64,000 nucleotides of DNA, taken from the NCBI GenBank assembly GCA_964035575.1, contig OZ037844.1, positions 558,001 to 622,000 on the forward strand. Reading direction: 5' to 3'. The notes under the pieces are model-generated. The model ran no database searches, was not told where the DNA came from, and saw only the letters and a list, made by a program, of their open reading frames with translations. Positions 1-10,556 of this stretch are shown piece by piece; position 1 is the stretch's first letter; each line of letters starts with the position of its first letter. This DNA comes from Rhynchopus sp. YZ270_cl-10. Taxonomy: Eukaryota; Euglenozoa; Diplonemea; Diplonemida; Diplonemidae. The position numbers and the translations under genes were made by a program.

Positions 1-927
1 AATGACCCCAACACGTTTCCCCTGCTTGGGGTACATCGTGTACATCTCTGGGTGGGTGTAGGTGTAGCTCAGCTCCCAGGAAATGTAATCCCAGGACACA
101 CCCATACCAGAGTACACAAGCTCGTCGGCAGGAAGGAGGGGCGGATCACCGTCGTGCAGGTTGTGCAGTTGTAGCCCACGCTGTCGGGCCTCAAGTGGCG
201 ACTGAGCTCTATGTACAGGTAAGTAGCACATCCCTCGTGATTCATTCAAATTGTAGTTCGGTCGCATCGTGCAGGGAAGTGTCAGATCCTTGGCGGAACC
301 CAGTTCATTAGCTTCGGTAAGGGCCGTAAAGTCGGAAATCTGCGGCTTCCCCGTGGCTGGATCTCTAGCTTCAGCCACCATTAATATGGGGGTCCCGTCT
401 GTGGGCAAAATCCCAATTACAGGGGATGAGTGTCGGTGTGACGTTCGTATACCCCATCCAGATGCCTTACCAGTCCCCGAAGTCCATGGGAAGGGGTGTG
501 CCTGACACCAAGGGTACGTCTCGTGGAAAATAATATCTAGTCCTGCCTTGTACCCAGCATTGAAAGCTGACATGATGGCAGGATTCATGGTCGTCACCCC
601 AAAGTTAGGATCGGTGCTGACATTTGGGTGGTGCGCCTTCGCAAGATTTGCAAGCGTCATGACAAGCTGCTCAGGCACCTGAAGGTACTCCTTCACTGCA
701 CTGTCCACACTGCCAAGGACAGAGCGGAGGTAGCGCGACGACACAGTTTCGATGTCCGACACACCACTGTCGAGACACATCCCGAAGCCCTCATCGCCTG
801 TGTCACGTGCCTTTTCCAGAAGGTCGTCCCATGTTGTCAACGTGAAGCCACCGATGATCGCACCTGTCGACAGAATCAGCACCACGCACAGCAGCAGTGT
901 CAGCGACTGGATGCCACACGTGGCCAT
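1..927 (-). CDS. Receptor-like membrane protein, 5' part only (runs off left edge)
   Basis: An uninterrupted reading frame of 309 codons runs from an ATG at 927 to the first base of the window, so the 3' part lies outside. The protein starts with a short cytoplasmic stub (MATCGIQS) and a strongly hydrophobic stretch at about residues 9-28, which fits a signal anchor or signal peptide. The following ~280 residues are mixed polar with scattered Cys and an N-glycosylation-type site (NVS near residue 101), suggesting an extracellular domain. The layout resembles the Cache-type sensor region of protist receptor cyclases or kinases, but no diagnostic motif is visible, so that is only a guess. The start is the first ATG in frame. 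GC content and codon use match the neighbouring genes. Expected beyond the edge: a second membrane span and a signalling domain. Confidence 0.75.
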   Translation of the reverse strand, partial: MATCGIQSLTLLLCVVLILSTGAIIGGFTLTTWDDLLEKARDTGDEGFGMCLDSGVSDIETVSSRYLRSVLGSVDSAVKEYLQVPEQLVMTLANLAKAHHPNVSTDPNFGVTTMNPAIMSAFNAGYKAGLDIIFHETYPWCQAHPFPWTSGTGKASGWGIRTSHRHSSPVIGILPTDGTPILMVAEARDPATGKPQISDFTALTEANELGSAKDLTLPCTMRPNYNLNESRGMCYLPVHRAQSPLEARQRGLQLHNLHDGDPPLLPADELVYSGMGVSWDYISWELSYTYTHPEMYTMYPKQGKRVGVI

Positions 928-2830
928 TGTGTGAAACGGGGTGGGGAGAATACTGGGTGGTGTGTGGTATGGGAACGAGAGGGGATGCAAGAGAGAGCAG
1001 AAGACGGAGTTCTGACGGTCGTCTCGCCTCTTGGCAGAGTAAAACAGGAATTGAAATAACATGAACTTAAGACAGAGACATGATACCAACATCATCTACT
1101 GTACTTGCAGACACATGTGTGTCAGAAAGCACTGAAAAAATAGCAGAACTGAGTGGGGCTAAAAGAGAAAAAACCCCCCTTTTTATTTTTGCTGTGACGG
1201 CTATCTTGACGTTTCCATTTATGTTTGAATACCTTTTTTTGTTTTGTTTTTTTGGTATCAATCCCCGGGTGTGGGGTTGGGGTCTTTTTAAAAATGGAAG
1301 GGGATCGGGTGGGGGGGATAAGTGAAAAAGTCTCCAAAACGAAAGAGAAAAAAGAAAAAAAAAATCAGATCTGAATCGCACCTCGAGGGGGAAGGTGAAG
1401 CCTTTTCGTTGAGTTTTTTAATTTTATTTTTGTATCACCGTGTGGACTGATTAGCGGTTTTGTACACATTTTGTTTGCTTTTTTCAAAAAAAAAAAAAAA
1501 AAAAAGGAAAAAAGGAAAATAAACATTTCCAAGATGAAAGTGCACACACATCTTGAAAAAAAGATCTTCGAAAAAATGTAGTTCCCGTGAGGACAAATAT
1601 GCTTTCAAAAAAAATGTCCGGGAAACCCCCTTTTGAAAAAGGTTTTCTTTGGTACAACTCCCGCAATCAGTGGTTCAAACAACACAAAAATAATAATAAT
1701 CAACACACAAGAAATCCAGAATCCCTCTTGGATTTTTGAAGCACGAAAGAGAGAGAAAAAAACCACAAAAGAGAAAAACTGAAAATGATAAAACGAGAAC
1801 CCAAATGGTCACATCTAAAGGGGGGCGCGTGGGGTGGGTGTACCCCTAAAGGAATATCGAGAGGAGAAAAAAATCCATAAAAAAACAAGATCATTTTGCG
1901 TCGACACCTGAGGGGGAGCACCTACGAGAGTCACCATTTTTTACTTTTTTTTTTTTTGGCAAAGGGGATGGGGGTTATTTTACTGGGAGAGAGTCTAATA
2001 CAAGAGGTACTTGTATTCGCTCCTTCCAGAAAGGGGGGGAGGGAGAGGGTGAAGGACATACGTGAACAGCAGAAAACTCTACGAGCTTTGTGTTCGATTT
2101 TGGGAGAGCGGGGGAGAAATATTTTTTTTTTTTATAAGATGAACCTAAGCTGCTTTGTGCTCAGTCAACCTTCAAGCAGATTCTGCAAGGGGGGGAAAAG
2201 TTGGAGGATATCACCGGGGGTACAACAGTTTAACTTCTTGTTTCACTGTTACGGTAACGTAAACGGTTAAACCAGAAGCAAAATTACAAGTCAAGTCTTT
2301 TACTGTACCGTCATATATAGGTACAATAACCTCGGCATTGTGCTTGCGAACTCTATACCTTAAAAAAACTTGACAGATGGATGAAATCCTTAGTTGCAAA
2401 TCATCAAAAAAAAAAAACGGACCAAAAAAAAAAATTCTTTTCGCAATTCCTTTTTTGTACAGCGCCAGCAATACTATTTCGTTTTGCTTTTGATATTTGC
2501 TGTCGACATGCATCAAAAAAGAAATTGAATTTTAATTTAACACGAATGGGAATACAGGGATGTCTCAAAAAAAAAGAAAAGTTACATTCAAACACAAGGT
2601 TCAGCCGCCTCATACAAGACTTACTCGCTAACTGGAATTATTTTGCTCTTTTTTTTGCCTTCTGTGTGGGAACACAACAGTGTCCACATTGGGGGGCCCC
2701 TTTTTTTAATCTTGCTGAGTCTTCGGAGGACCTATTTCTCCTCCCAAAAAAAAACAACCCCTGTACGGGTTGCTGGTTGGCTAAGGGTTAAGCTACGCTT
2801 CGTACAAAAAAAAAGAAAAGTTTATATATA
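928..2830. other. Gene-free AT-rich spacer with homopolymer runs
   Basis: No reading frame here has the composition of the real genes. The stretch is dominated by A and T runs. It includes one short dispersed repeat of the hairpin type (RepC) near 2137-2170. I see no other gene or RNA. Confidence 0.6.
2137..2170 (+). repeat. RepC short dispersed repeat
   Basis: Contains a form of the recurring motif TAAGATGATCCTAAGCC followed within ~15 bases by GTGCTTAGTCACC; CTAAG and CTTAG can pair as a small hairpin. Similar copies lie at 4183-4218, 4468-4500, 20802-20826 and 38217-38258, with looser ones elsewhere. All those I see are in plus orientation. Function unknown. Confidence 0.55.
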
Positions 2831-4175
2831 CATAGCGCTCCAATTAGAGTGTTAGGGTATAATTAGAGTCTGGGATTTTGGGTCAAGTCAGTTAGAGTCC
2901 AGTTAGAGTATAATTAGAGTCGCTTTTCTTCAATTAGACTATAATTAGAGCGCAGTTAGAGCATAATTAGACTCTAACTACACTCTAATTATAGTCTAAT
3001 TAGAGTAAAACAACAGGCTTCTTGTAGGTGCAAACGCCTTAAGGAACCGGTTCCCCTAAGGTTCCTCTGTAGGACCCAGGTGTCCAGGTGCCCACATAGC
3101 TGAGAATAAGACTTGGGGACCCGGGACCCGGTTATTCTCAGCCGGACTGGGACACAACTATGTGAAGGCGCTGTGGGTCCGCCTGAAAGCGGGTCGGGGA
3201 CCCGGTCGCGGGAGGGTGGGGGCCTAGTCCAAGTCCTACTGTACCTAGTACCCGGGACTCGGGACCCGGCTTATTCTCAGCTATGGGTACCCGGACCCGC
3301 AGTGGCACATGCCCTCAAGTGTGAGTGACCCACACATGAGGGAATGCGACACCGCAAAAACTCTTCGTGCACCTTCGGGTGCAATGCCGCAGACAGGCCA
3401 AACAGCGTTGGACTCAGAGGAATTCCTGCTGTGCAGGTAACAAACATGAGAACCAACTCCCAGTAACAAGGGGCGCCTTTTGGCGGGCGTTGTTGAGGGT
3501 GTTTGGGGTGCAAAGTTTTCCACAATTTTGATGCGCGGGTACAGAAGTGTTGTCTTGTTCTTTCATCTCTAGGAATGTAAATGTCAATCGAGTTTAACTA
3601 CCACTAAGGGGTCGAAGGGGATAATCCCAGTATCAAAGGTTGTGTCGACGGGAAATCTATGAGTATACGTTCATTTCATCCGCAGAAATAACTACTTATG
3701 AACCCAGGAGAGATCCAAGCCTCGCGCTAAACCACCACCCGCGATTGACTTAGATGTTATAACAAAGAGAATTCATAACAAACAACACCCTACCCCATGC
3801 ACACTAAAGTGCCATGCTTCAAGTGATCATGCCCTGGGCCAAAATTCCTGTGCTAAAAAGGCAACAAGACCAGTGTGAATTGTGCACTGGTTTTCTGGGG
3901 GAACAAACAATATTTTCTTGTATCTAGTCCTCTGCAAGCAGAAAACAGACGTTCTGGATTACAAAATCGAATTTCTTGCACTGGCTATGCTCCCTGGGTT
4001 TATGGCTATAGCATTGGTTGATGTGCCCCTCTTATTGACCCTATTATAAGACTCTAATTAGAGTCTAATTAGAGTCCAGTTAGAGTATTAGAGTTCAGTT
4101 AGAGTTTTAAAGACTCTAATTATACTCTAACTGCCGACTCTAATTATCTAGTTGGAGTCTAATTAGAGCGCTATG
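2831..4175. mobile_element. Non-autonomous DNA transposon, copy 1 (CATAGCGCTC termini)
   Basis: The ends are inverted repeats: CATAGCGCTC at 2831 and GAGCGCTATG ending at 4175. Inside both ends lie many copies of the octamer ATTAGAGT or its complement (2840-3010 and 4040-4165), a subterminal repeat arrangement typical of cut-and-paste transposons. Flanks read tatata and tatatt, a 5-of-6 match to a 6-bp target duplication. There is no transposase frame. The middle is GC-richer (3040-3560) and non-coding. A second, 3'-truncated copy lies at 19010-19860. The superfamily cannot be named from this window. Confidence 0.8.
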
Positions 4176-4182
4176 TATATTT

Positions 4183-4218
4183 ATAAGATGATCCTAAGCC
4201 TCTCGTGCTTAGTCACCT
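4183..4218 (+). repeat. RepC short dispersed repeat
   Basis: Best-preserved RepC copy, starting eight bases past the end of transposon copy 1. It has the CTAAG...CTTAG pairing and is nearly identical to the copy at 38217. Confidence 0.6.
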
Positions 4219-4795
4219 AAAATAACACCCCACCTCACCCCCCTTCCTGTTTATATTACAACGGGTCAGATTTAGTCAGAAAGAAAGTTCGAACGGCTGG
4301 CACTCTAAAAAAAAAAAATTTTTTTTTTAAACAGAGAAGCCAGAAGGAATCCTGCTGGTACCTCAGTTTGTTTGTTTTTTTATAAACATGAAAGTACGTG
4401 CCTTCTTATCGAAGTGCATTTAGAGGGGAAAAGAGAAAAAAGAAAAAAACAAAAATTATTTATTTCATCAGATGAACATAAGCCTTGGGGAGACTTAGTC
4501 ACTGTGACAAAAGAAAAATCAGTTTTGGTGCCCCTGACGACCCCATATTGTGTACTTCTTGCGTAGTTGTCGCGTACTTCGTCTTTTTTTGGATTTCTGG
4601 GGTACCGAGTTTGATGAAATTGTGTTTTCCTTTTTTCATCAAAAGAAGAAAAAGAAGAAGAAACCCCGTTTCCGTGTTTTGCCAAATATTTATCTTAATG
4701 GCAGAACGATGGCTTCTCATCTAATCTGAGACATTGTACACCGCACATCACCTCTTGCCTTTTTTTTTCTCACCTCCATCTTCACTCCTTTTCTG

Positions 4796-4868
4796 ATGAT
4801 AAATTGTTTGGAGTAGTGTAGTTGCCTCGGGTTTGTGTTGCCCACAGTTTGTGCAATCTCCACTGTCC
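4796..4868 (+). repeat. RepD dispersed repeat
   Basis: Carries the core GGAGTAGTGTAGTTGCCTCG, then a TGTTGCC-like piece, then TGCAATCTCCACT. GGAG at the start and CTCC near the end can pair. Other full copies are at 7758-7808, 11925-11990 (inside an intron) and 56445-56514. All are in plus orientation and flanked by T runs. Confidence 0.7.
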
Positions 4869-5131
4869 AAAAATTTCACGAAAAAAAAAAAACCTCTTTT
4901 TATCAATTGTTTGCACCTTGACTGCGAAAAAGGGTATTGTGTCTAAAAAAAATCCCTTCTGAGAGCTTCATTCAAAATACTTGGCAGAAATATCTCAATG
5001 GAATTTCAAAAAAAGAAAAAGACAAAATATTTGGGTCAAAGAGTGCGTACAGTAATAGAGTAAAAAGGTAGAGGGAGGCATCTCTCAAGGGTGTCTACAC
5101 TAATCCTACCAAGTGTTTTCAAAAGGAAAAA

Positions 5132-5153
5132 GGAGAGAGAGAGAGAGAGAGAG
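5132..5153. repeat. (GA)n microsatellite
   Basis: Eleven GA units in a row. Similar tracts of unknown meaning lie at 23306-23324 and 24882-24899. Confidence 0.9.
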
Positions 5154-5875
5154 AAACGTTTTGTTAGATACGAGCTTCTGCTTGAGCAAAATTTCCAAAT
5201 CGTCAAAAAAAAAAAAAAAAAAAAAGACAGAAAATAAAGAAAAATGGATAAGCTGGCACCTTTAAATGAAATAAAAATTGTGGTATATTTCACAAGAGAA
5301 AAATTTTTTACCTTTCCTTTTGTCATTTGACATGACATTCAATCAGAGTGGGAAAAAAGTGGGGTGGAAAAAAGTGTGGGTACGGCGTTAAGCTTTACAA
5401 AGCTAAACGCCTTACCCCCGCCTTTAAAGGAGGGTATTTTGTCGAAACGTTTTGGTTTTTGGCAAAAACAACTTGCCAAAAAAAAGGGATACCAACTCCC
5501 ACCTGATTTTTGCCTGAAATTTTTGCGGAGTTTAGTGGTATTTAAACACAAAAAAAAACACCACTAAACTTCAGGCAAGAATCAGATGGAACTTTCCTTT
5601 TGTCATAAGAATGAACAAGGTGTTTTTTTCTTTTGCTTTTTTTATTAATTCATAACATGGAGACACCTCGCTTTTTTTTTGAGCTCCACGCAATTTTTTT
5701 TTGGGAGAAAAAAGAGACCGAGTTTGCAACATGGGAGGGGAAGGGAATGGAAGAAAAAAAAACTTAGATAAATGTACCTCTCGGGCACACACATCCAAAA
5801 ATGAGGGAGGATTCTGGGAGGGGCGGGTGGGGATGGGAGAGAGTGACAGAACGGGGGAGAGGGCGTATCAAAGGT

Positions 5876-6027
5876 ACACGGCGAACTAGTCAGGGGGACT
5901 ACTAATGGAACTACTAGTCGTAACAACTAGTGCAACTGGTAGTGTTACTGGTGTAACAATACTGGTAAAACACTAGTCATTTGGACCAGTAGCGCAACTA
6001 GTAGTCCTCCTGACTAGTCCGCCGTGT
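5876..6027. mobile_element. 152-bp palindromic MITE-like element
   Basis: The ends match as inverted repeats: ACACGGCGAACTAGTCAGG at the left, and the complement of ACACGGCGGACTAGTCAGG at the right. The interior is built of short alternating ACTAGT/ACTGGT blocks, so the whole element can fold back. No convincing target duplication is visible in the flanks. It is too short to code. Confidence 0.65.
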
Positions 6028-6579
6028 GTAAAGAAAAACCGCTGCTTGTTGGGAGCGGAGGGGGGGTTTTTTTTCCTCATTTCTTGTGCGTGAGTAGGGG
6101 ATGTCCAATACTGTACACACTGTGAGTCCAAGGGGGGAGACAGAGGTAATGTTGTTTGGAGAGAAAAACAAAACTTTTATGTGATGTTTGATGATTGATT
6201 TCTTCAGAATTCTTTAAATCTCCATGACAACGTTATACCCATGTTCTTTTTGCTTTGATTTTTTTTTGATAATTTGTTTAGTGTAGCTGCCATCTTGACA
6301 GTCTTCACTGTTTTTACTTTCTTTGATACCCCTTTAAAAATGGAACGTTAGCGTTCAACGAACCCTTTTTTTTTGTTTTTTTGATGTTGAAATTTGAGTA
6401 TCTCAGCCAAAAATATCACCATATATTTTTGTCCTCTTTTTGGCGTTGATATAATTCTGTATTTTAATAAAAAAAGTGGTTTTTTTTTCTTCTTTGAGAC
6501 ACATAAAAAATTGCATCTCTTCACTTTTCTGTATTAGCTTTTTTTTGAAAATTTTTTTAAAAAAGGTCGTCTTCTTCTT

Positions 6580-7452
6580 CTATGCTGATGCAGCTTCAGC
6601 TTCAACAGCAGCCTTTTGCCAAAGCGACCACGACCCCACAAAGATTCTTGGCATTCCGAGACCCACCTCCTCCATCACCGCTGCAGTGCAGCAGGCCGTC
6701 ACCCCAGACCCACAGTACAGCACCGCCTTGCGAGCATCGACGTCGTCACCTCCTCCTCTCCCTCCAAGCGTTTTCTTGCACAGCACAGCAAGGTCCTCCT
6801 TGGGAAGTGGCATCCCATCCGCAAAATTTGCAGCAAAGGGATGCGACACCGCACCAGGCACATGCCCTGCAATGCTATCCGGCCACACCGGTCCAGAGGC
6901 AGCGTCAGATGCAAACCTCTCCGCAGGCCTGCAGTCCACCAGCACACCTTCCCCTCCGTTCTTCACCTCCTCGAGGGACGCCATGGCCTTTTCATCCCAT
7001 TCAGATCCAGAGCAGAGCCTCTGTGGGACCACCTTGGTTGGTTCGCCAACTTCAATGGGACTCCCAGAGGATTCCCATGCAGTGATTCCTCCGGAAAGGA
7101 TGTGGACATTCGGGAACCCTGAGATACGCATCATCCACCAAAGGCGTGCTGCAGCGAAGGCGCCGCTCTGAGAGTCGTAGGCGATGATGTGTGCGTTTGG
7201 GTCAAGCGCATTGGTGGTCAGCCACTGAGTCCAGGTGGCGTAAGATGGTAACGGATGGCGGCCCGTAGCAGAAGTGATCTCACCACTCATCGTCTCCATG
7301 TCAAAGAAGCAGGCCCCAGGGAGGCGGGAGGTTTGCCACTGCTGTGCTCCAAGTGCTGGATCGGCAAGACTCCACCTCGCATCCACAAACTGAACCTTCT
7401 TCGAAGCCTGCAAAGCAGCGGTCTGACCAACTGAAACGAAGACGCGGACCAT
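6580..7452 (-). CDS. 3-mercaptopyruvate / thiosulfate sulfurtransferase (tandem rhodanese)
   Basis: Protein of 290 residues, the usual length for a two-domain rhodanese. The N-terminal inactive domain (about 10-130) has FVDARWSLADP and the acidic GACFFDME patch typical of the family. The C-terminal domain (about 165-285) carries the active loop CGSGVTA with catalytic Cys247, followed by the family-typical FVGSWSLW. A CG-S-GVT loop is the form found in mercaptopyruvate sulfurtransferases, whereas thiosulfate sulfurtransferases usually have CRKGVT, so 3-mercaptopyruvate is the likelier sulfur donor. A mitochondrial targeting peptide is not obvious. The next gene upstream encodes a cysteine-dioxygenase-like protein, also linked to cysteine breakdown. 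The start is the first ATG after a purine-rich leader. Confidence 0.92.
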   Translation of the reverse strand: MVRVFVSVGQTAALQASKKVQFVDARWSLADPALGAQQWQTSRLPGACFFDMETMSGEITSATGRHPLPSYATWTQWLTTNALDPNAHIIAYDSQSGAFAAARLWWMMRISGFPNVHILSGGITAWESSGSPIEVGEPTKVVPQRLCSGSEWDEKAMASLEEVKNGGEGVLVDCRPAERFASDAASGPVWPDSIAGHVPGAVSHPFAANFADGMPLPKEDLAVLCKKTLGGRGGGDDVDARKAVLYCGSGVTACCTAAVMEEVGLGMPRIFVGSWSLWQKAAVEAEAASA

Positions 7453-7757
7453 TTTTCTTTTTTGTTGTTTTTTTTTTTTTTTTTTGAACTTTTTTTTTTC
7501 AAAGATGAAAAAAAATGGTGGAGGGAGGAGGGGGAAAAGGGGCGAGAGAAAAAGAAAAGAAAACAGAGGGGGGGAAATAAAAATAGTTTAAAAAAATACT
7601 TCGGATATCGAGTTTTTGGCCAGTTGTGGTAAATCTGGGGGTTTGTTTTGATAACGTGCAGAGGATTGTTATGAAAGAAAAATAAAAAACTATGCTAGCG
7701 TTCGATATCGACAAAGATGCTCGACACTAGAATAAAATCAGTTTTTTTTTTTTTTTT

Positions 7758-7808
7758 TGATAAATTGTTGGAGTAGTGTAGTTGCCACAGTTGTGCAATC
7801 TCCACTTC
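7758..7808 (+). repeat. RepD dispersed repeat (short form)
   Basis: Same start and end as the copy at 4796 but lacking the central CTCGGTTGTGTTGCC piece. It follows directly on a run of 17 T. Confidence 0.65.
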
Positions 7809-8185
7809 CCTTTTTTCTCTTTCTTTACAAAAAAAAAAGGGCGAGTTGAAACTTGAAAGTACTAATCCACTCTGAAAAAGAGGAAATCGAAAAAAAAAGA
7901 TAAGTCTTTAGCACTCACTCTGCTCTGATTTCTGAGTCACCAAATAAAATAATTTTTTTTCAAAAAAAAAGTCATTTTTTGTGCACAAGCCTCAGTCGCT
8001 CAATTTGAAGCTGGACTAGAGGGGCACAGTATGGTTTAGAAGGGGGGAGATTTGGTTCGGGTGAGGGTTGAGGAAAGTGCAGAGGCTATCAGACAAATCA
8101 GAGATAACACAAAAAGCTGGCCTTTTTTTTTTTTTGAATCCGGAATTCATCACATTTCCATGCAAGGGATAAAAAAAAAAAGAGA

Positions 8186-8230
8186 AGTTGAAAGTGCAAA
8201 CCGCCCGTTCAACGTCGGACACAGGGCACT
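8186..8230 (+). repeat. RepA dispersed repeat (5' part)
   Basis: Begins GTTGAAAGTGCAAACCGCCC and is followed by a GTTCAACGTCGGAC piece, a degraded form of the RepA consensus. Better copies are at 10761, 14764, 40631 and 56042. Confidence 0.5.
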
Positions 8231-8245
8231 AAAAAAACTAAAACG

Positions 8246-8318
8246 GTATTTCAACATATTGCAATCAATAAATTGATAGCATAGGAGGAGGGATACAAAA
8301 AAATGTTCCCATAAAAAA
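8246..8318 (+). repeat. RepG dispersed repeat
   Basis: Shares TGCAATCAATAAATTGATAG and a following GAGGGAT...CCCAT block with 54657-54724. The AATCAATAAATTGATT-like core is partly palindromic. Both copies are in plus orientation. Confidence 0.6.
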
Positions 8319-9124
8319 CAACAATACGATACCAAGGAAAAACTTTTCCCTCCCCTTCCCCGAAAAGAAGAAAAAGAAAAATTCTTAAGTCTCTTGTACT
8401 TAGTTCATTGTCAGGGGGAAACAAAAAATATCCCCTGCCAATCCACATGGATAGGGAGTAGCGAACCCGGGCCAAAAAAAAAAAAATGTAGATTTTTTTT
8501 TTCTGGGGTGTTTTCTGGGTGAACGGAGGGGGGGTATAAATATTTTGAGCTCCCAAAAAGTGGCTCATCCTCGTCAAAAAAGAAGAAAAAAAAAAAGTCA
8601 GAACGATATAAGAACTAATCTACCTCTCGTGCACACACTAAAAAAAAATGGTGTATTTTTTGTGGGGTGGATTGGGGATTGAGAATTGCAAACACAGTTT
8701 TTTTTTTAGGCTCTAAAAAAAAGATCTTTTTTTTTTTTGTGGCAAGATGGTTCACACACACATGTTGCTTTTAAGTCACCTTTAAAACAACTGTATCAAA
8801 AGAACACCCCCTAGGCGGGATAGCTCCTCACCTCAAACATTTCAAAAAAAAAAAAAAAAAAAAAAATCCCCCCGTTTCTCCCCTTTCTCCCCTGATATTG
8901 CTTTCCATTTAAAAAAGGAAGACATTTTTTTACCCTCCCCCACTGAGTCCCTCCCCAACCCCAAATCCTTATGATCATAAACACACCTTGCATCTCAAAA
9001 AAAAAATTTTTTTGTTGTGTCGACAATCACTTCGCTCCAAAAAAAAAAAAAAACGGAACAAAGTTCTGTACTGCAGAATAGGCATAGGTTGCTAAAGAGT
9101 AACTTTTATTTCACTATTTTTTTT

Positions 9125-10183
9125 TTAGTCACTCTCGGGCTTTCCCTTTTGCGCAGTGTTCCACGCTGCAATGTCAACCACACCATCAGGGTCGATATCC
9201 TTCGTCCATTCGGGCTGGAAAATGCCGTCAATCGAGGTCATTTTTGGCTCTGCAAGCGTGTTGATCGAGACATCCCCGGTTTCCGCAAAGATTTTGAACT
9301 TTCTGAGCCCCGGCGCGTAGACGTGCATGGTAAACGCTGGCTGGTCGGTTTCATTCGACACTCTGTGCAGCCCGATGTCATTGGTCACATATGCGCAGTC
9401 TCCTTCACGGAGGGTCGACACACACTTCACCCTTAGGTCTGAACAGCGCCCTACCGATCCTGCTACCTTTTCACCAGCAAACGTTTTGTCGAAGACGGGC
9501 ATCGTGTACTGCGTCTCCTTGACCTCGCCTTCAATGCAGTAGGCCCAGCAGGAGGATTCATCGTGGTCGTGGATGGTGGATTGGCAGCCTGCAGGCCAGC
9601 ACATCAGAATCACATCCATGCATTCGTTGCCAAACATCAGATTTCTCGTGTATTTGCTCGGGTTTTCGTCCCAATGCACGAAGCGCTCCCACTCTTCCCT
9701 TCTGGGGTACCATTTGCAGATCTCCTTGCGTACACCTTCGACGTCGTGCCCTGCGAAGCAGGATCCAATCACCTTGCGTTTCAGCATTTCCACCATGGTT
9801 GAAAAGGAGTGGGTATCCGGCATGAGGCAACCTGCAATATAACGCTCGGTGTCTTCCTGGATGTAGGGACGAAGCTCCTCCCATGTGTCGCGTGCTGGGC
9901 CGTCCTTGAAGCGTTGCATATCGGTCTTGGAGGTGAAGGTAAGGCAGAACGCGACCTCGCCTTCAGCAGGGTGGCACACACGGATGTCGCAGATGCCGGT
10001 CTCAAGCGCATAGTATCCGTGGGCAATGCGTTGCACCAGGGTCTCGAACTTCGCCTCCTTCCCAGGCAGTGCCTTGTAGTTGAACATCATAACCTGTTCG
10101 CCGGTCCCGCATGCATGGCAGATCTGGCGCTTCGCAGTGACCCCCCCGGAGGAGGAGGACTTACCCGAGACGACTTCGGACAT
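9125..10183 (-). CDS. Cysteine-dioxygenase-like cupin with an N-terminal extension
   Basis: Protein of 352 residues, against about 200 for ordinary cysteine dioxygenases. The C-terminal part (about 140-330) has the type I cysteine dioxygenase layout: YTRNLMFGNE, then IHDHDESSCWAY with iron ligands His205 and His207 and Cys212 at the place of the cross-linking cysteine, and GLHRVSN with the third ligand His273. Product would be cysteine sulfinate, or a related thiol sulfinate. Residues ~25-115 look like a small alpha/beta-barrel of the antibiotic-biosynthesis-monooxygenase type (MMFNYKALPGKEAKFETLVQ), a weaker call. The 5' leader is pyrimidine-rich with an AG at 10240-10239, 55 bases before the ATG, a plausible spliced-leader acceptor. 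Confidence 0.85.
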   Translation of the reverse strand: MSEVVSGKSSSSGGVTAKRQICHACGTGEQVMMFNYKALPGKEAKFETLVQRIAHGYYALETGICDIRVCHPAEGEVAFCLTFTSKTDMQRFKDGPARDTWEELRPYIQEDTERYIAGCLMPDTHSFSTMVEMLKRKVIGSCFAGHDVEGVRKEICKWYPRREEWERFVHWDENPSKYTRNLMFGNECMDVILMCWPAGCQSTIHDHDESSCWAYCIEGEVKETQYTMPVFDKTFAGEKVAGSVGRCSDLRVKCVSTLREGDCAYVTNDIGLHRVSNETDQPAFTMHVYAPGLRKFKIFAETGDVSINTLAEPKMTSIDGIFQPEWTKDIDPDGVVDIAAWNTAQKGKPESD

Positions 10184-10238
10184 TTGGGGAAAAGGGGAAA
10201 GGAGAAGGGGGTGTTGTGTTTGCGGTGTTTTTGTGTGG

Positions 10239-10256
10239 CTGAGGAGGGGGGTGAAT
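10239..10256 (-). promoter_or_regulatory. Possible spliced-leader acceptor of the dioxygenase-like gene
   Basis: On the minus strand a run of pyrimidines (CACCCCCCTCCTCAG) ends in AG at 10240-10239, 55 bases upstream of the start codon. Shape only; no spliced-leader RNA is present to test it. Confidence 0.3.
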
Positions 10257-10375
10257 GAAAAGAAAGAAAAGTTTTATAAGATGACCCGAAAAAATTGGTT
10301 ACAAAAATGGGTTTCTATGTTTCTAAAGAGAGTATCCGGCATCATGCTCTAATATGGAGAAGCTTTTTTGTTTTG

Positions 10376-10556
10376 TCTACAAACATACGAAGCGGTCCGC
10401 GTACGGTTTGTTAGGAAATAATACAAACCGAAATGATTGGGCTCTTTCGGATTGAATGATTTGAATAGTGTGTGTGTGTGTTCGGAAATAGGGGGATGCG
10501 TCCAATGAAAATCACATCAGTAGAAAAGTTGAATGTAGGTTTTATTATTTCCTGGT
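10376..10556 (+). repeat. RepH dispersed repeat with internal insertion
   Basis: CGAAGCGG...CGCGTACGG at the left and GGATGCGTCCAATGAAAATC plus GAATGTAGGTTTTATTATTT at the right match 22533-22640 in reverse. Here about 90 extra bases, including a (GT)n tract, separate the two blocks. Confidence 0.65.

Larger units (their letters stand above)
4219..6579. other. Gene-free spacer with dispersed repeats
   Basis: Contains RepC (4468-4500), RepD (4796-4868), a (GA)n microsatellite at 5132-5153, a palindromic element at 5876-6027 and a divergent RepD-like piece at 6266-6326. Otherwise AT-rich with long A or T runs. No gene is supported. Confidence 0.6.
7453..9124. other. Intergenic spacer
   Basis: AT-rich with many long A and T runs. 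It holds RepD (7758-7808), a RepA copy (8186-8230) and RepG (8246-8318). No gene is supported. Confidence 0.6.
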
